A DNA stretch of 64,000 nt from Thelephora terrestris (lineage: Eukaryota; Basidiomycota; Agaricomycetes; Thelephorales; Thelephoraceae), in contig WIUZ02000018.1 in assembly GCA_015956445.1 (NCBI GenBank), positions 434,001 through 498,000 of the forward strand, written 5' to 3'. Below, one piece after another: positions 45,488 to 57,177 of this stretch. A model generated the notes under the pieces. The model saw only the letters and a list, made by a program, of their open reading frames with translations. It did no database searches and had not been told where the DNA came from. How positions within the stretch are numbered: position 1 is the stretch's first letter; the number at the start of each line of letters is the position of its first letter. Position numbers and translations under genes: made by a program.

Positions 45488-45779
45488 TACCAACATCAGG
45501 AAAAACATCTGTGGCTAAGAGACTCTAGTTGAGCTATGCAACAAACTTGCCACCTTACAATCAACCCCTCGGCCTCCCCACACCCAAACATCTCAATTTA
45601 TATCGATCACGGGTTTCGTTTCCCCACTCAAGTATAGTCAAACTCACCTTCGAGTCATTGACTTGAGAAATTGGGGGCTCGACCCTGAACCCAGCCGCAT
45701 CTCTCGTTACTATCAGCCTGAAGACAAGGTCTTGTTCTGAAAATTCGCGCGGGACGTGAAGAAAACCTCCAGGGATCAT

Positions 45780-45985
45780 CAGAGGCTTGCTATGCATTCA
45801 GGAGAATGAATCCCTTCCCGCGCGCATGTTGTACGAATCCTTGAAACCCCCACCAGTAGGTCCTGCTGTCCTATACGGGGAGGAATTTGAACCCTGGCAG
45901 GACCGTATTGTACAGGGGAACGATAAAGAGTACTTTTATTTGGTTCGTACCCTCGTTGGTCTCGTGTTGATTTCGTGACCGCAGT
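45780..45985 (+). pseudogene. DUF4246 relic beyond the transposon
   Basis: A fragment of the end of exon 6: GAGGAATTTGAACC, then GGGAACGATAAAGAGTAC and the donor-region TTCGTACCCTCGTTGGTCTC, parallel to GAGAACGATAAAGGTTAC and GTCCGTACCCGC in copy C. Nothing else of the gene remains nearby. Positions 45488-45779 and 45986-46300 hold no supportable gene. Confidence 0.55.
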
Positions 45986-46379
45986 CAACCTTGGGATCGT
46001 ATCGGTGAAGAAGGTGAACGCCGCATATGTGGGGGGCCAAGGATTCGTGATCTGGAGGCCAACAGAAGGCGAACACAAACCAAACCCCATCGGAACGAAC
46101 AGAAAAGTCGGACACGCTCCACGGCGCGAGTCAAGATCCGCTTGTGATTCAGGAGACTGCAGTGCCTGGTTTGCGTCCATACTCAACCAATTTCGCTTCC
46201 CCAAAGTCTCCGCCATCGTCAGGAGCGACCAGCCTCGGTTTCAATCTTGAATGGGAGTACCTTCCAGTCTCATGGCAGGTGCGAGAGTTGCTTCCAAATG
46301 GGACGGGGATGCCAGAGTCGCGGATGGGGGTGTTAAAGAGATGAGATTTCTGGTGGTCCGTGACGATTAATACCCACTC

Positions 46380-46888
46380 GGTGAGGATCCGTAGCGTCGA
46401 GTTACGCAGCCTGATTCAAAGGTGGAAAGGCCTCCCAAAAAAGCCAAGCCTCAAGACAGCTCTCTCCTGTAAGTAAGCATTTCTTAGCAGGCAGAATGAC
46501 GCACCTAACCCGGTTGGTTGCAATTCAGGCGTGGTTGGCTACATCCCGACAGTCCGGCCGGCGGTGTACCAACTGCCACGCCTCGCAACGGGATCCACCG
46601 AACCGTTGCCAGAGAGCTCGAAGAGAGCCAGGAATGAGCGGATGAGGAGAGACGCGGAGCGAAGGCTGTACAGGGAGCTGAGTCGGTACTACCAACTGGG
46701 CGGCAACTCTGGGGAGAAGGTGTGGACGCGTCTGCCTTTGCTGATGGAAGGTAAGCATTAATCCAACCACTCATCACATGAACAACATTCCACAAACGAC
46801 ATTCCGCTAACTTGCATTCCTCTCAGTCCTACAAAATCTGAAGGTCCGCCATCCTCCGACAGGTCTTGCCAACGCGCCAAATCCTTGA
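46380..46888 (+). CDS. Possible basic helix-loop-helix-like protein (partial model)
   Basis: Two or three exons can be read. An exon ending RWKGLPKKPSLKTALS splices (GTAAGT...TTCAG) to VVGYIPTVRPAVYQLPRL. The segment SSKRARNERMRRDAERRLY then RELSRYYQL looks like a basic region plus helix 1. After a short loop, KVWTRLPLLME continues across an intron (GTAAGC...CTCAG) into VLQNLK, a possible helix 2, and the frame ends at 46886-46888 after ANAPNP. The 5' end is not found. The bHLH call is by pattern only, and the gene may be a fragment. Confidence 0.35.
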
Positions 46889-47675
46889 GCTCCGGCGCAG
46901 ACGGTACATAGCAGAAGTGAGGACGTTGTTTAGTTTATCTCACCCTGTACTTCTAGAGCTCGATCAATGAACTCCCCGGTCTGATCATATCGTGTGCTGG
47001 ATTGACCTAAGAGAACGCGGGAACTATACGGCGACGCAGCCTCCCAGAATACCTGCAACTGGGTCTGAATGGCACCCCCTCGGTTTGCATCAGGCCCAGC
47101 GGACAAACATTGAATGGCGGATACGCAAATCTAGTAGACTTCGACAGCGATCGCGATGCAATTGAAGCCATCCACGACACTGCGGGTCACGCCAACACCT
47201 GTCCAAAGACATAAGCAGGCAGAAACCAATCGTACTGGTCGCAGAGGTGGTAGAGGGTGAAATCTGGAGGCAAAATTCCCATGGCGAAGTGAAAGAGATG
47301 ATTACCGGCGTGGGAAACGGTAAATTTCCCTGAACGAATGGAACAGTAGGAATCGGCGTTCACCGAGATTGAGAATGAACTGTTCTCTCCGCTCGCGATA
47401 CTGAGGAGCTGTTCGCAGGCAGCGCTGTGGCAAACTTTGCCCTTCATGTGGCGTTTGGGAGTTCCTCCGGCCGATTCCCGCAGAGACTCAGGTTTGTGCC
47501 TGCTCTGACGTGCAATCCCGGAGCGCTTCCATACGAACTTGAAGACGAAACATAAGCCTACCAACGGTATCGTGATGAGGACATTAGAGAATCGACGGAG
47601 GTTGTAACCGAATAAACCAAATCCATGCCCTACTCGCCTACAATGCTACTGGACCATCGGGCACGATGACGACCC
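46889..47675. other. Intergenic region with a TM-gene relic
   Basis: No complete gene. At 47478-47530 the stretch CGCAGAGACTCAGGTTTGTG followed by GACGTGCAATCCCGGAGCGC resembles the exon 4/intron 4 boundary of TM-6, a trace of a further TM copy. Confidence 0.5.
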
Positions 47676-49559
47676 TTAACCACCACTCCGTTCCTCGATG
47701 TCCAACCCGTGGTTCACCCTCCACAACACATCCCGCACATACCAACTAAAAGTGCTATGGGGAGTGACCACCAGCCGAGCCGCCCTCGCAATCACCATCG
47801 CGTCCAAAAACGGCACCAACATCTCCCCGATCCCCACCCCACTAACCGGATCGCGGATACCAGCGATCGGCTCTACCTCCCCCGGAAACCCTCCGAGGAA
47901 GTATAAGCAGGGGAACGTCTGACGGAACAGCCCGAGGTGCACGTCGGTATAGGGGTCTTCCGAATCCGTTGCGATAAAAAGCGGGACGTTGAGCCGTTCC
48001 AGGTCAGGTTCTGTATGTAGCTCTCCTTTACACTTCGGCTGGTGAACGTCAGCAATGAAAGGGCGGTAGTCAAGCGGGAGATGAACGCGAAAGTTCGACT
48101 GTGAGATATACCGCTCAAATTGGCGAGACCAAGAGCTGTTCCCTGTGATCCCGCAGTCGAGCTCCAGCCGACGCGTGCGTTCTTTGGATAACCCTAGAAT
48201 CCCATGGACAAGCTTCCACCAGAGCATCCTAGAATTTTCCATCGCAGTGTCCCGAAAATAGCCGTCATTACACCTTAAATGGGCACCTAGAAAACCAGGA
48301 CCAGAACCGGAGACCTTTCTAGAGATATCGGCAGATGATTTTTGCAGGAGAGGATGCTTCAAAGCCATATGTCGTCGGATCTGTCTCCGTAGTGCCTTGT
48401 GGGAGGGATCCGAGAGTTTCAGACGACGTGTACCAAACAGAGTCCCGATTTGAATGAGTCTCGCAGGGTGATTCGTGAGGGAACTCAATGTGATGTCATC
48501 CGAATAGGTCGAGTTTGCAAAAAGCCTCGGCTCTGACAAGGGATCCAGGATGATCTCGTCAGTGAAGCGGTAGTTGTATTTTGACGTGTCTGCGATGATC
48601 AAGACCTCATCTACGCTTGGGTCAAGCCGAGTGGAGAGCCAGTGATGGGTGCTGCCGAGAGTTTGGATGGTGGGCTGCAGTCGTGTGATGGAGTCAAAGT
48701 CGGTGACGGAACCCCAAGGGAGGTAGGCATGAGTGACCGGTTCCCGTTCCTCCGTGAGTGAGCAACGTTCTATAAGGTCCGGGAAATCCAGCAGAACCGT
48801 TTGCGCGGCAGGAGTATTAGTTCGGTGAGCGGCGTTATTAGAGAGTTGACACAGATACGACGCGTGATCCACGTCCAAGATGCGTTGAAGAACGGTAAAG
48901 TTGCGATACGGGATTGCCTTGCCGCCAAATCTAATAGGCGGGACGAGCAACGTTCGATTGAGCAGGCGAGCGAGTACGAGGGCGTTTTCGAGGGCGATGC
49001 GCTGATTGTGGAATCCGCTATGAGGCAGATAGCTCAAGAATTTTTCGTCAGGCCGTGCTTGAAAATTTCGTTGGCGGGTTTGAGCGAGATCGAGCTGTGA
49101 TAACGAGGTAGAAGTTGCGAGTGAAGGCCTGAAGAAGTATGTATTAGACATAGGTACGCTAGTGAGGGTATCGTCTTGGTGGAAGGGAGCAATTCGAGGT
49201 TGATCAGCGAAAAGCCCGGGCGTGACACCCATTCTGGAGGAAAGTGAAGCCTACCTCGAGGTGGTAAACAGATAATAGGCGGTCCCAAAACAACAAAAAG
49301 TCGCAAACACCAAGAACATCACGAGCAGGACGAGCCGTTTCTCCTGCGATATCAAACTGGCTGATATAGCTTGTGATTCTGTCCGTGGAGTTGGCCCAGA
49401 AGCGCTGATTCCTCCAGGAGGCGAACGGCGTTTGGTTGAAGGAAATGTGATGTCTTCCGGGTTTCGTAGTAGAGGACCTCTGCGAATGCGATACGCGCCC
49501 TTCTCCATGGTGACAGAAGGGGAGTTTTGAGCGACGCGATGACTGAGGAGGCTGGACAT
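47676..49559 (-). CDS. CigA / GDP-fucose O-fucosyltransferase-like type II membrane protein
   Basis: Two exons, 49559-49255 and 49128-47676 (intron GTAGGC...TTCAG), giving 585 residues. The N-terminus has a short cytosolic part, then one membrane anchor (LVLLVMFLVFATFCCFGTAY), the layout of a Golgi type II glycosyltransferase. The lumenal part opens with FLSYLPHSGFHNQRIALENA and ARLLNRTLLVPP, the nucleotide-sugar-binding signature of the O-fucosyltransferase-like fold found in fungal CigA proteins. GFLGAHLRCNDGYF probably holds the active-site arginine, and VPLFIATDSEDP and VVTPHSTFSWYVRDVL are typical later motifs. NxS/T sites are present (NRT, NFT, NST, NSS). Fucose as donor is not proven. 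An ATG at 49508 (MEKGAYRIRRG) is an alternative start. Confidence 0.78.
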
Positions 49560-49831
49560 CCGAGAGATGTGCGGTGATGTAGGACGCGACCGTGAAGTGA
49601 ATGATGGAACCTGGTTCGAACGTCGTAGTCTTTCTCAAGCTGGAATCCACGTGATCCAGCCCAAGAAGATTACTCCGATGCTCGAGGATTGGACACAAAT
49701 CAGACGCGACGCAGGTGCATGAATGTTCTATGTATACAGTAATGAATTCAACACGGGTATCGTCGTGGGTTGTCTGGCGGCTCATACTGCAGGGTCACCA
49801 GCCTCAATTTGATAGCCCCAGCAAACCCAAA

Positions 49832-51560
49832 TCATACCCCATCCGCAATCATCCTCTGTGGGTTCTCAACCCACCCCCTCCATGTCTCCACGAATGCGGC
49901 AAGCTCAGCCCCCTCCACGACCCGGTGGTCCGCACTCCAGCTCACTCCAACCTTCAACCTTCTTTCCCCGTTCTCATTCCTGTTCACGTCCCATACCCAC
50001 TTTGCACGTCCGATGGCAACGATGGCAACTCCACCTCCGGGTACCAGGACGGGGCTAGCGAAATCTCCATCACCAATTGCGCCGACATTCGATACGGTGA
50101 TCGTCCCCCCTCGCTTCGGCATCTCAGCGGGAGTGAGACCAGAGGGCACCTGTCGACCCAGATGGGAGAGATGTTTAAGCGTCGAAGCCAATGAATATAC
50201 GGATTGTGCAGAAACGTTCCGGATCGTAGGCGTATAGAGACCAGTGGGAGTCGACAATGCGATTGAAATATTCGCCCCTGGCCTGATCGTCAAGGTAGGT
50301 TTCGGAGGTGGGGATGACGAGGACAGGGATGTTTGAGGTGTGATTGAAGAACGGAACAATGGCCACTCTGACATTGCCCTCGAGAGCGTCTTGAGCAGTA
50401 TAGGAAGGTAAGTCAGTTTAGTATACTGGCCGGAGCCTGGGATCGGGGTGGTGGAAGGGGGGTTTGGAAGGACTGCAGTCGGCGAAACAAGGGGAGGGAC
50501 GTTCGATTGCGAAGAAGCTGGTAAGTATTGCTGTGGAATGTGTGCATTTATTAGTGGCAACAACGCATGCAGCTCGGTCAGATCCAGAGTGGTCGAGTAT
50601 CTAGACAATTCGCGTTAGAAACCACCGGACGAACTACGGCGGGATGAACAATGGGAGGGACATACCCAAAATGAGGTATTTCGAGGCTCTGAAACGCATA
50701 CAATCAGTGGTATGTTGAATATCCTACACATCTTCGGATCCTCACCTTGACCATAGCCTTCCACATCCCATACCTGGTTCGTCCCAATTCCACAACCAAG
50801 TCTTCCCCTTGAGGTGTAACGGTTGGCTGAGAGGACGTTGGCCGAGGTGCGGAGGCAGCGAGATAGGCCTCCACATCGGGCCTCTCGATTCTCCCGTTCT
50901 TCCCGCTACCAGGCATGAGTTTGGACAAATCTAGAATGCCATTCTTCATGGCGAAATGTCGGACAGACGGGATTGCTAGGGCATCGTCCGAACTGAGGTG
51001 AACCGTTCCCGATGGCTTGTTAGGATCTAGGGGGTGGTGACGACGCGGAATGGCGGAAGGGGATGGTGTATCCCTCGAGGGTGTAGTTGTGGGTTCGGTG
51101 GATGGAGAAGCAGCCTGAGCGGGTCCTGGTTGACCTTCAGTGACAGTAGTCTCGGCAGGGTCCGCCTGTTCACCATCTTCGGCCTCAATGAGACAAAGCG
51201 GTTCTCCCACCTTCGCAACTTCTCCCTCTTTGACAAGGATCTCTTTCAGCACACCGTCAAATGGACTGGTGATCTCAACGCTAGCTTTGTCACTCTGCAC
51301 TTCGCAGAGGACGTCGAAGGCCTGAACGGTCTCGTGCGACTTGACGCTCCTGCCACAGCATCGTTAGGGTTCGCCTCGGGCTTCACGGAAATACAAGCGC
51401 ACCAGCTAATGACTTCGCACTCTGTGATTCCTTCTCCGATGTCCGCGAGGTTAAACTTTTGGAGTTTGGGAGCCAGCCAGGCCGGACAGCTGTGAAATCG
51501 AGCAATTTCCAAGAATGGTCTAGCAGAATGGATGCGACCGCGGAATCTGGCGAGGAACAT
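49832..51560 (-). CDS. Branched-chain 2-oxoacid dehydrogenase E2 (dihydrolipoyl transacylase), mitochondrial
   Basis: Transfers branched acyl groups from E1 to CoA in mitochondrial Val/Leu/Ile breakdown. The start at 51560 gives an Arg-rich presequence (MFLARFRGRIHSARPF). The lipoyl domain reads KFNLADIGEGITECEVISW and CEVQSDKASVEITSPFDG; the Lys of SDKAS is the lipoylation site. Linkers are Pro/Thr-rich. The peripheral subunit-binding domain is SVRHFAMKNGILDLSKLMP to RPDVEAYL. The catalytic domain has MPKRGGTITVSNVGAIGDG and SADHRVVEGAELAAF. In that last motif the usual HxxxDG is HRVVEG, with Glu in place of Asp. Introns follow ECEVIS, MWKAMVK and SLEIPHFG. The SDIGEG-type motif and SDKAS favour the branched-chain enzyme over pyruvate or 2-oxoglutarate E2. 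Confidence 0.87.
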
Positions 51561-53221
51561 GGGAGAGGATTGAAGAAAGCAATAAAGCGACCCACCCGGA
51601 TCTTGAGACTTGTCACCGGGAGAACGGGTGAGCACACATGAAGCGCTGGCCAAACGCAAGCAAATAAACGTCTTGCGTGACGTCACACCATAACCCCGTC
51701 CTTCCGCCCGAGGCTGCCGCGCACCAGCATAAGGAATCCACGATTGTTACTTACGTTGCGCTAGTATAAGGATTCAGAGCCTTCGATTCTGGCTACTAGC
51801 GTCGACTTCCCTTCGCTCCTGCCGTCCGTCAACCCGTCCTAACCCTCGTTGCAGTCCGAAATGCGGGCGGTGTTGCGTCTGGCGCACGTCTCATGCCATT
51901 CAGCCACACGTTATGTGGGTCAGAAGTTCTCGTCATCTTTCTTTCTTGCTGTTAAAACTATCCCCGAACTCGCTGCGTTTCAAGTCCGGAATTCCATAAT
52001 TATTCGGTGCCAGCACTTTGATCTTGTCATGCTACAAAGTCCCGGGCGGCATTAGCTGATGGTCTTGTCATAGAAACTGTGCGCGATCCTCATCCCATCA
52101 ACGAATCTCAACCTATGTATCCTCCGTCGCGACTCAATGTTGACGGCAACGTGTGGTAATAAACTGATTTGACCATCAGAACCACGCATACATCTCGGAA
52201 TGGGCAACCTTCGATTTTCTCCCGCTATGGACGTGCCACCCCCGCCCGCATTGTCCTGGTTCAGACGTCCAATGCTCGCTTCCTGATCTTGTAGATCTCA
52301 CAAACGGGATTTTCTTCTCAATTGCACCCGCGCTTGTCTGTCGGACATTTGTGTTCGCCAGCAGCAAGGGGGATAAATCTCAGTCGAAATCGCCGAAAGC
52401 GAAGGCCCCTCATCGGTGAATCAGCCTACCATTTCTACCAATTGACGTGTTTTCAACGCAATAGACATGGAAATCGACTCGGGCGACGTCAGTACACGTC
52501 AACGACAAGGCAGACAATTTGAAAGTACATCCGGGCGGATTTCCCCAATGGTCGATTCCACGCGGAAAGTCTCTCGTCGGTATCTATCATCCTCACGAGT
52601 CACTTTTTCGTCAGGTATGTGTCTGTCAACTGCGCAATGATCGATGGGTTGCCGGAACCAGATTGCAGTTGCGGGAATACCTCGACCAGCAGATAGGCTC
52701 ATCGGTCACTAAAACCCGCCCGCCATCACGGAGAGAGGATTCTCGGGATTTTTACTCGTAAGTGTCTTCGACGCTAACCCCACCTTGCAAAGGGCGAAGC
52801 GGTGGGCGGCCGATGAATATACCCCAAACACCAATCCCTGATACGCCAGGGGTCCGAGCGTTTATAACAGGAATATCCATATGGGTCATGGGAAAACAAC
52901 TTCACGGAATTGGAAAATTCGATGGGTCGCGGTGTTCTGATCGACAGGATTGTCCCATCTGGACTGATGCTCAGTCCATCGTGGCATGACAAAGTCTTGG
53001 TTTTACGGGTGAGACCTTAATAAAATTATTATTTGATTACCCGGTCTCGATAGGGCATTCTAGGACAGTTGGAGGTTACCCTACACTATTAGGGTCACCG
53101 TGGGGCCCTCACCGCTTACGATCAGCCACCCAGTTCACCGTTTAAAAGAGCCTGACTATGCCTGTCTCTCTTCTCACGACTTCTCGAAATCTTCTCCCAG
53201 ACTTTCCGTTCTTCGACCACA
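51561..53221. other. Upstream region of the E2 gene and spacer
   Basis: No gene is firmly supported. A frame starting at 52468 (MEIDSGDVSTRQRQGRQF) reaches a GTATGT donor near 52615 but could not be continued convincingly. It may be a short gene or a fragment. A CRE-like site lies at 51678. Confidence 0.4.
51678..51685. promoter_or_regulatory. CRE/ATF-type bZIP palindrome TGACGTCA
   Basis: A perfect TGACGTCA about 118 bp upstream of the E2 start codon. This is the classical binding site of fungal CREB/ATF bZIP factors; a role in the E2 gene is inference from position. Confidence 0.45.
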
Positions 53222-54322
53222 ATGGACTCTAATCACTTTCCGGGATACCTGCTATCCGAGTCGGATGGCCTCGGTTCTCTCCGACCAGACACAAGCGACC
53301 GTTATTTCCCCATCCAAAATACCGCTACATATAGACCCACTAGTTTTCTTCCCGTGCAACATACCTGGAACCCGCCCCCGGTAGTGACTTCTGCAGATCA
53401 TCTTATTCATTAATACTAAAGGAAGCATCACAGGAACACTGTCTCCTTCGCAGTACCCCAAACCCACCGGGCATCTTCTGCAGACCCCAGGTTGTTATCT
53501 CTCCCGCACCACACACTCCATTGGACATGAACCGCTGACAAGACATTCTAGCACGCATATCCCTCTTACGCGGAGAAGGCCACACAGACAATTCAATCAG
53601 ACTATGCAAGCGAGGGTGACATAACTGCAGTACAGAAGCAGCGGCGACCGATTCTGCGCCCAGTACCTCAAGTGGCCTATAGATCCATGCGACACCAGAC
53701 AGCTCCTTGCACTATCGAGTTTTTCGTCAATGGCAAGAGAGGAATCTGTCTCTCTGATGCATTAGAAGGCAACTGGGTGGGCCTTGAAGGTCGTGACGAT
53801 AGGTCCTTATTTGAGGATGGCCGCCTTCAGATAATGTTCAGATTTCAGGTGAGACTCTCTCCAAGTAAACTGATGGCTCCTAATAAATCCTGCTAGCCTG
53901 CTGGGTGTTCGCCCTGGCAGTCGAAAGTAGGAGTTTCAGGTTTCGCCTATCGCCCGTTGCTCTTATACACTTCGCAGATTAATACCACTGACTTCAGGGC
54001 AAAGCGCCGACCAATTACAAAAATGAGGTTAGCCGCAGAAGTCGCTAAAAGCGTGACCAAGTTCATAGCGGTGAGTTGAGAAAACCATACATCCCAAACC
54101 TTCTTTCTTCTCACACGATAATAACAGAGGGAAAAACTGAATGCACATGATGCTGGTCATCTCCGCTGCGAATGGGGAGACGTCTCGATGAGGAATGTCT
54201 TTCTCACGAAACTCGTTCGCGTTTCTGTCGCTTCGTGGCAGCCGGAAATTTTCGTGGAACGGCTGTCGGTTTCACCACAGGTTGCGGCACCATCTTCATT
54301 CCCCTCAAATCCGCTTACCTGA
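53222..54322 (+). CDS. Basidiomycete-specific protein of unknown function (family recognised, model approximate)
   Basis: Several exons belong together by similarity to a common Agaricomycete family without a name. The likely start is MDSNHFPGYLLSESDG at 53222. A later exon reads CTIEFFVNGKRGICLSDAL and NWVGLEGRDDRSLFEDGR, ending RFQ before GTGAG at 53849. Another exon reads INTTDFRAKRRPITKMRLA and EVAKSVTKFI. The last exon has SMRNVFLTKLVRVSVASWQ followed by PEIF and a stop at 54320-54322. The order VNG...LEGRDD, RPIT...VAK.V..FI, then L..V..ASWQP is the family layout. The first exon junctions are uncertain, because an in-frame stop follows HLIH at about 53411. No function is known. Confidence 0.5.
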
Positions 54323-55365
54323 AGAACCTGCCGGGGGTCCTGAAGAGTGGGATTGCAGTGTGGGTTAATCTGCTACGGAAATCACTTTCTTTGGCACTAC
54401 ATAGTAACGTTTTTTTCCTCGCGGGGGTGTGGATACTATGATAGATGGTATAGCCGTGTTCCCAATGTGCATAGATACTGGCAGTGTCGATACTCAACAT
54501 TGCTTGCGATAGCGAGTAGATCGGTGCGACAATCACTTCATGAGCTGACGGCAGGTTCCTATCCCACCACCGCAGCATCGTGACCACTGTAGGCTTCGCC
54601 TGTTAATCCGAACCCACTGCACTGTGGAGAAGGCTTCTGGACGTTCGTTGGATAGACCATTGCTGTGCCTGGACCATTCGATGCCCAAACACGTGAATAC
54701 CTGTTAATTGTGCGATGCAAATTTCCACCGCAGTGTAGGCTAGAATCCAGAGCGGGGGGTTGGCCACCGATCTAGCTCCAGTATTTTATCGTCCTCTGGA
54801 TCGGGAGAGACGGCTTAGCTTTTCTCGATGAAGGGTAGGGGTAGGGTTCCGTTTTCGAATCCTTGCCATTGGCCAATCGCTACGCATTTCCTAGCTATGC
54901 GTTTATTTATTGGGTCGCTGTATTCACCGGGGCGCGTTTCTGGGGAGTTGATCATCTATCCCTCAGCTGGAGCATTGCCCTTCTTTTCCAAATGAAAATG
55001 GATAGTTGAGGCTGCCATCGAATACGCTCGAGGAAGCACCATGCCAACAACGATCTCAGCTTCTGACACGACCAATCGACCCTGCACTACGAGATAGATG
55101 GATTAGTCCATGCTGTACCATTCCTCTGACGTAACCTTGACTCCTGATATATATCTCGAGTCGCTGCCATGTATAAAAAAGTGTCGGCGTATCACCATCA
55201 GCGAGCAGTCCCCTGGCCAACTTCTCAACGTCCACGGGCATCCAAAGAGCATCATCGACTGGGTTGCTTGCCAAGGAGATCTACCAAACGATACAAACAT
55301 TTGTATGTGAGTACGGTTGATCGAGAGATATCACAGAGGCGCATACAGTCACGTCATCTGGGTCA
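54323..55365. other. Intergenic region
   Basis: No gene supported. A short minus-strand frame at 55056-55274 (starting MASNPVDDALWMPVDVEK) shows no recognised domain and could be a fragment. Confidence 0.4.
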
Positions 55366-57177
55366 CTAATCATAGTCTGACTCAAGACGCTCGCGGCAGC
55401 ACTCCACGCTGCCAACCCATTGCTTCAGCTCTTCCTCCATCCCCAGTGGAATACTCTCTTTGCGGATCACCACATGTCCGAAAGGCGTCCCCAGCTCGTG
55501 CTGTGACCTAGCAAGCCCCAAGATCGCCGCCTTACATTGCTCATCGGATAGGTACTCTGGGTGGGAGATGGTGAGTTCTTTGATTGGCGGGAACACAACC
55601 GGTTCCTTAACGAAGTCCTCGGGAAGGATGGGAAATGGATCAAAGTAGGGTCGTATATCGCAGTCGTGGATGACCAACTCTTCCAAAGGGCCCATCGACC
55701 TGAGGAGTTGTCCCACTTCGTCCGCAATATACGAGGTCTGGACGGAGCGTAAACTGTGGCAGATGCGAAGGCGTTTGACGCCAGCCAATTGCGGGTGATC
55801 CCGGATAGTCCTGGTGGACTGGGTGATGAGTTCCTTCTGCATATCTTCGGAGGGGATGTAAAACCCGGGAACGGGTCTATCGTACACTTCGAAACACAGT
55901 TCGATGAGCGTCGCATCGGCAGACCGAAAGGTGAGTTTACACGTGACGAAGAGGGTGACTTTTATCTCGAGCGTGATCTCCTCGACCGGACTTCTGGTGT
56001 GCTGGTGAACGATCGCGCTCCATAAAGCCGAAGCCGGGAATATTACGTGCGGGACTACGTTGTCAGCTCCCTTCCTGTGCGTCAGTGATGTGAACGCTGC
56101 AGCAGGACATGACAGATGGGTGGCGATCTTGTACCCGGGTCCGGCATCGCTCACAGTCAAGTTGAGATTTTCGACATTGGGAAGGATCACAATCCTCCCC
56201 TGAGGAACGCCTGCGAACGATACCTCCGCATGAACCTTGATGCGCACCGTTCGTAGCGTCGGCGAAGCTTCCAGAAAGTCGAGCAGCTGTGAAGTGAAGA
56301 ATCCTTCCCGTGGTCTCGTCGAGAAGTCAAATGAGACTAGCCAGGGGAAAACGAAGCAAGTGAAAGAATGCGACCGCCTCGAGTGGAAACGGAGCACCCT
56401 CAGATTCCTTGCGTTCCTGAAGAGGGTGGGAGGCGGAGGGGTTCCCGCGTCAATGTCGTCTGCTAAATCGATCGCGAGGACATGCAGGAGTGGGAGCGGT
56501 CCAGGATTGACTTCTGAGAACCTTTGGATCTCTGTCCATTCGTTGCATGAGAATTCGAGGCTCCTGAATCGTTTGGTGTGGGGAGAAAGGAGCGCCATCG
56601 TACTGACGGCAACCCTATGATTAACAACGATATCCAGAGCGGACCCCTTCGCACGTTCGAGGAAAGTTTTCAGACATGTCTTGCCATTTGAGAGTATCAG
56701 TTTGGACCACAGTTCGACGCGCTGAAGGAAAGTTCTGCGCCAGTGACGGCACACGGAACTGGCGCAGAGGCGTTCGCTCTGGAATGAGAGATAGGTGGGG
56801 ATGAGAGAGAGGATATCCAACGGGATTCGGTTTATGCCAAGGAGCGAGTTCCTCCATTCGCGAGTAGTAGCAAGCGCGATAGAGATATCCTGATCGAATT
56901 GGGAGACATTGTCGAAGGTGAATCTACAAAGGAAGTCAGTGTATCGATCCCGAGATAGCGATAATTTTTTTGCAACTTACGACGGAGAATAAGCCGCGCG
57001 CTTCAGCTCCTGGTTCAGGGCAAAAATAAGCTGTGAAAGGGACAGGCCCTTCCCGGGATAAGTTTCCGCGTTCATAGAGGAGACAGAGGGCACAGGAGAA
57101 TTGATCGAATGGCGTGGGGTATCAGAGCTACCTCCGAGTGCACGTGATAAACTCCCAGAGCTCATGCCTTCTACCAT
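55366..57177 (-). CDS. F-box-like protein
   Basis: Two exons. Exon 1 starts MVEGMSSGSLSRALGG at 57177 (a second ATG at 57165) and ends before a GTAAGT donor near 56984. Exon 2 starts at 56923 (FTFDNVSQFDQDISIAL) and runs to the stop at 55366. The F-box-like segment is RIPLDILSLIPTYLSFQSE, CASSVCRHWRRTFLQR and VELWSKLIL. The rest is a degenerate leucine-rich stretch typical of Agaricomycete F-box proteins (FRSLEFSCNEWTEIQRF, LRVLRFHSRRSH, MGPLEELVIHDCDIRP). Such proteins are expected to be substrate receptors of SCF ubiquitin ligases; the substrate is unknown. Agaricomycete genomes hold large, fast-evolving sets of them. Confidence 0.72.
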
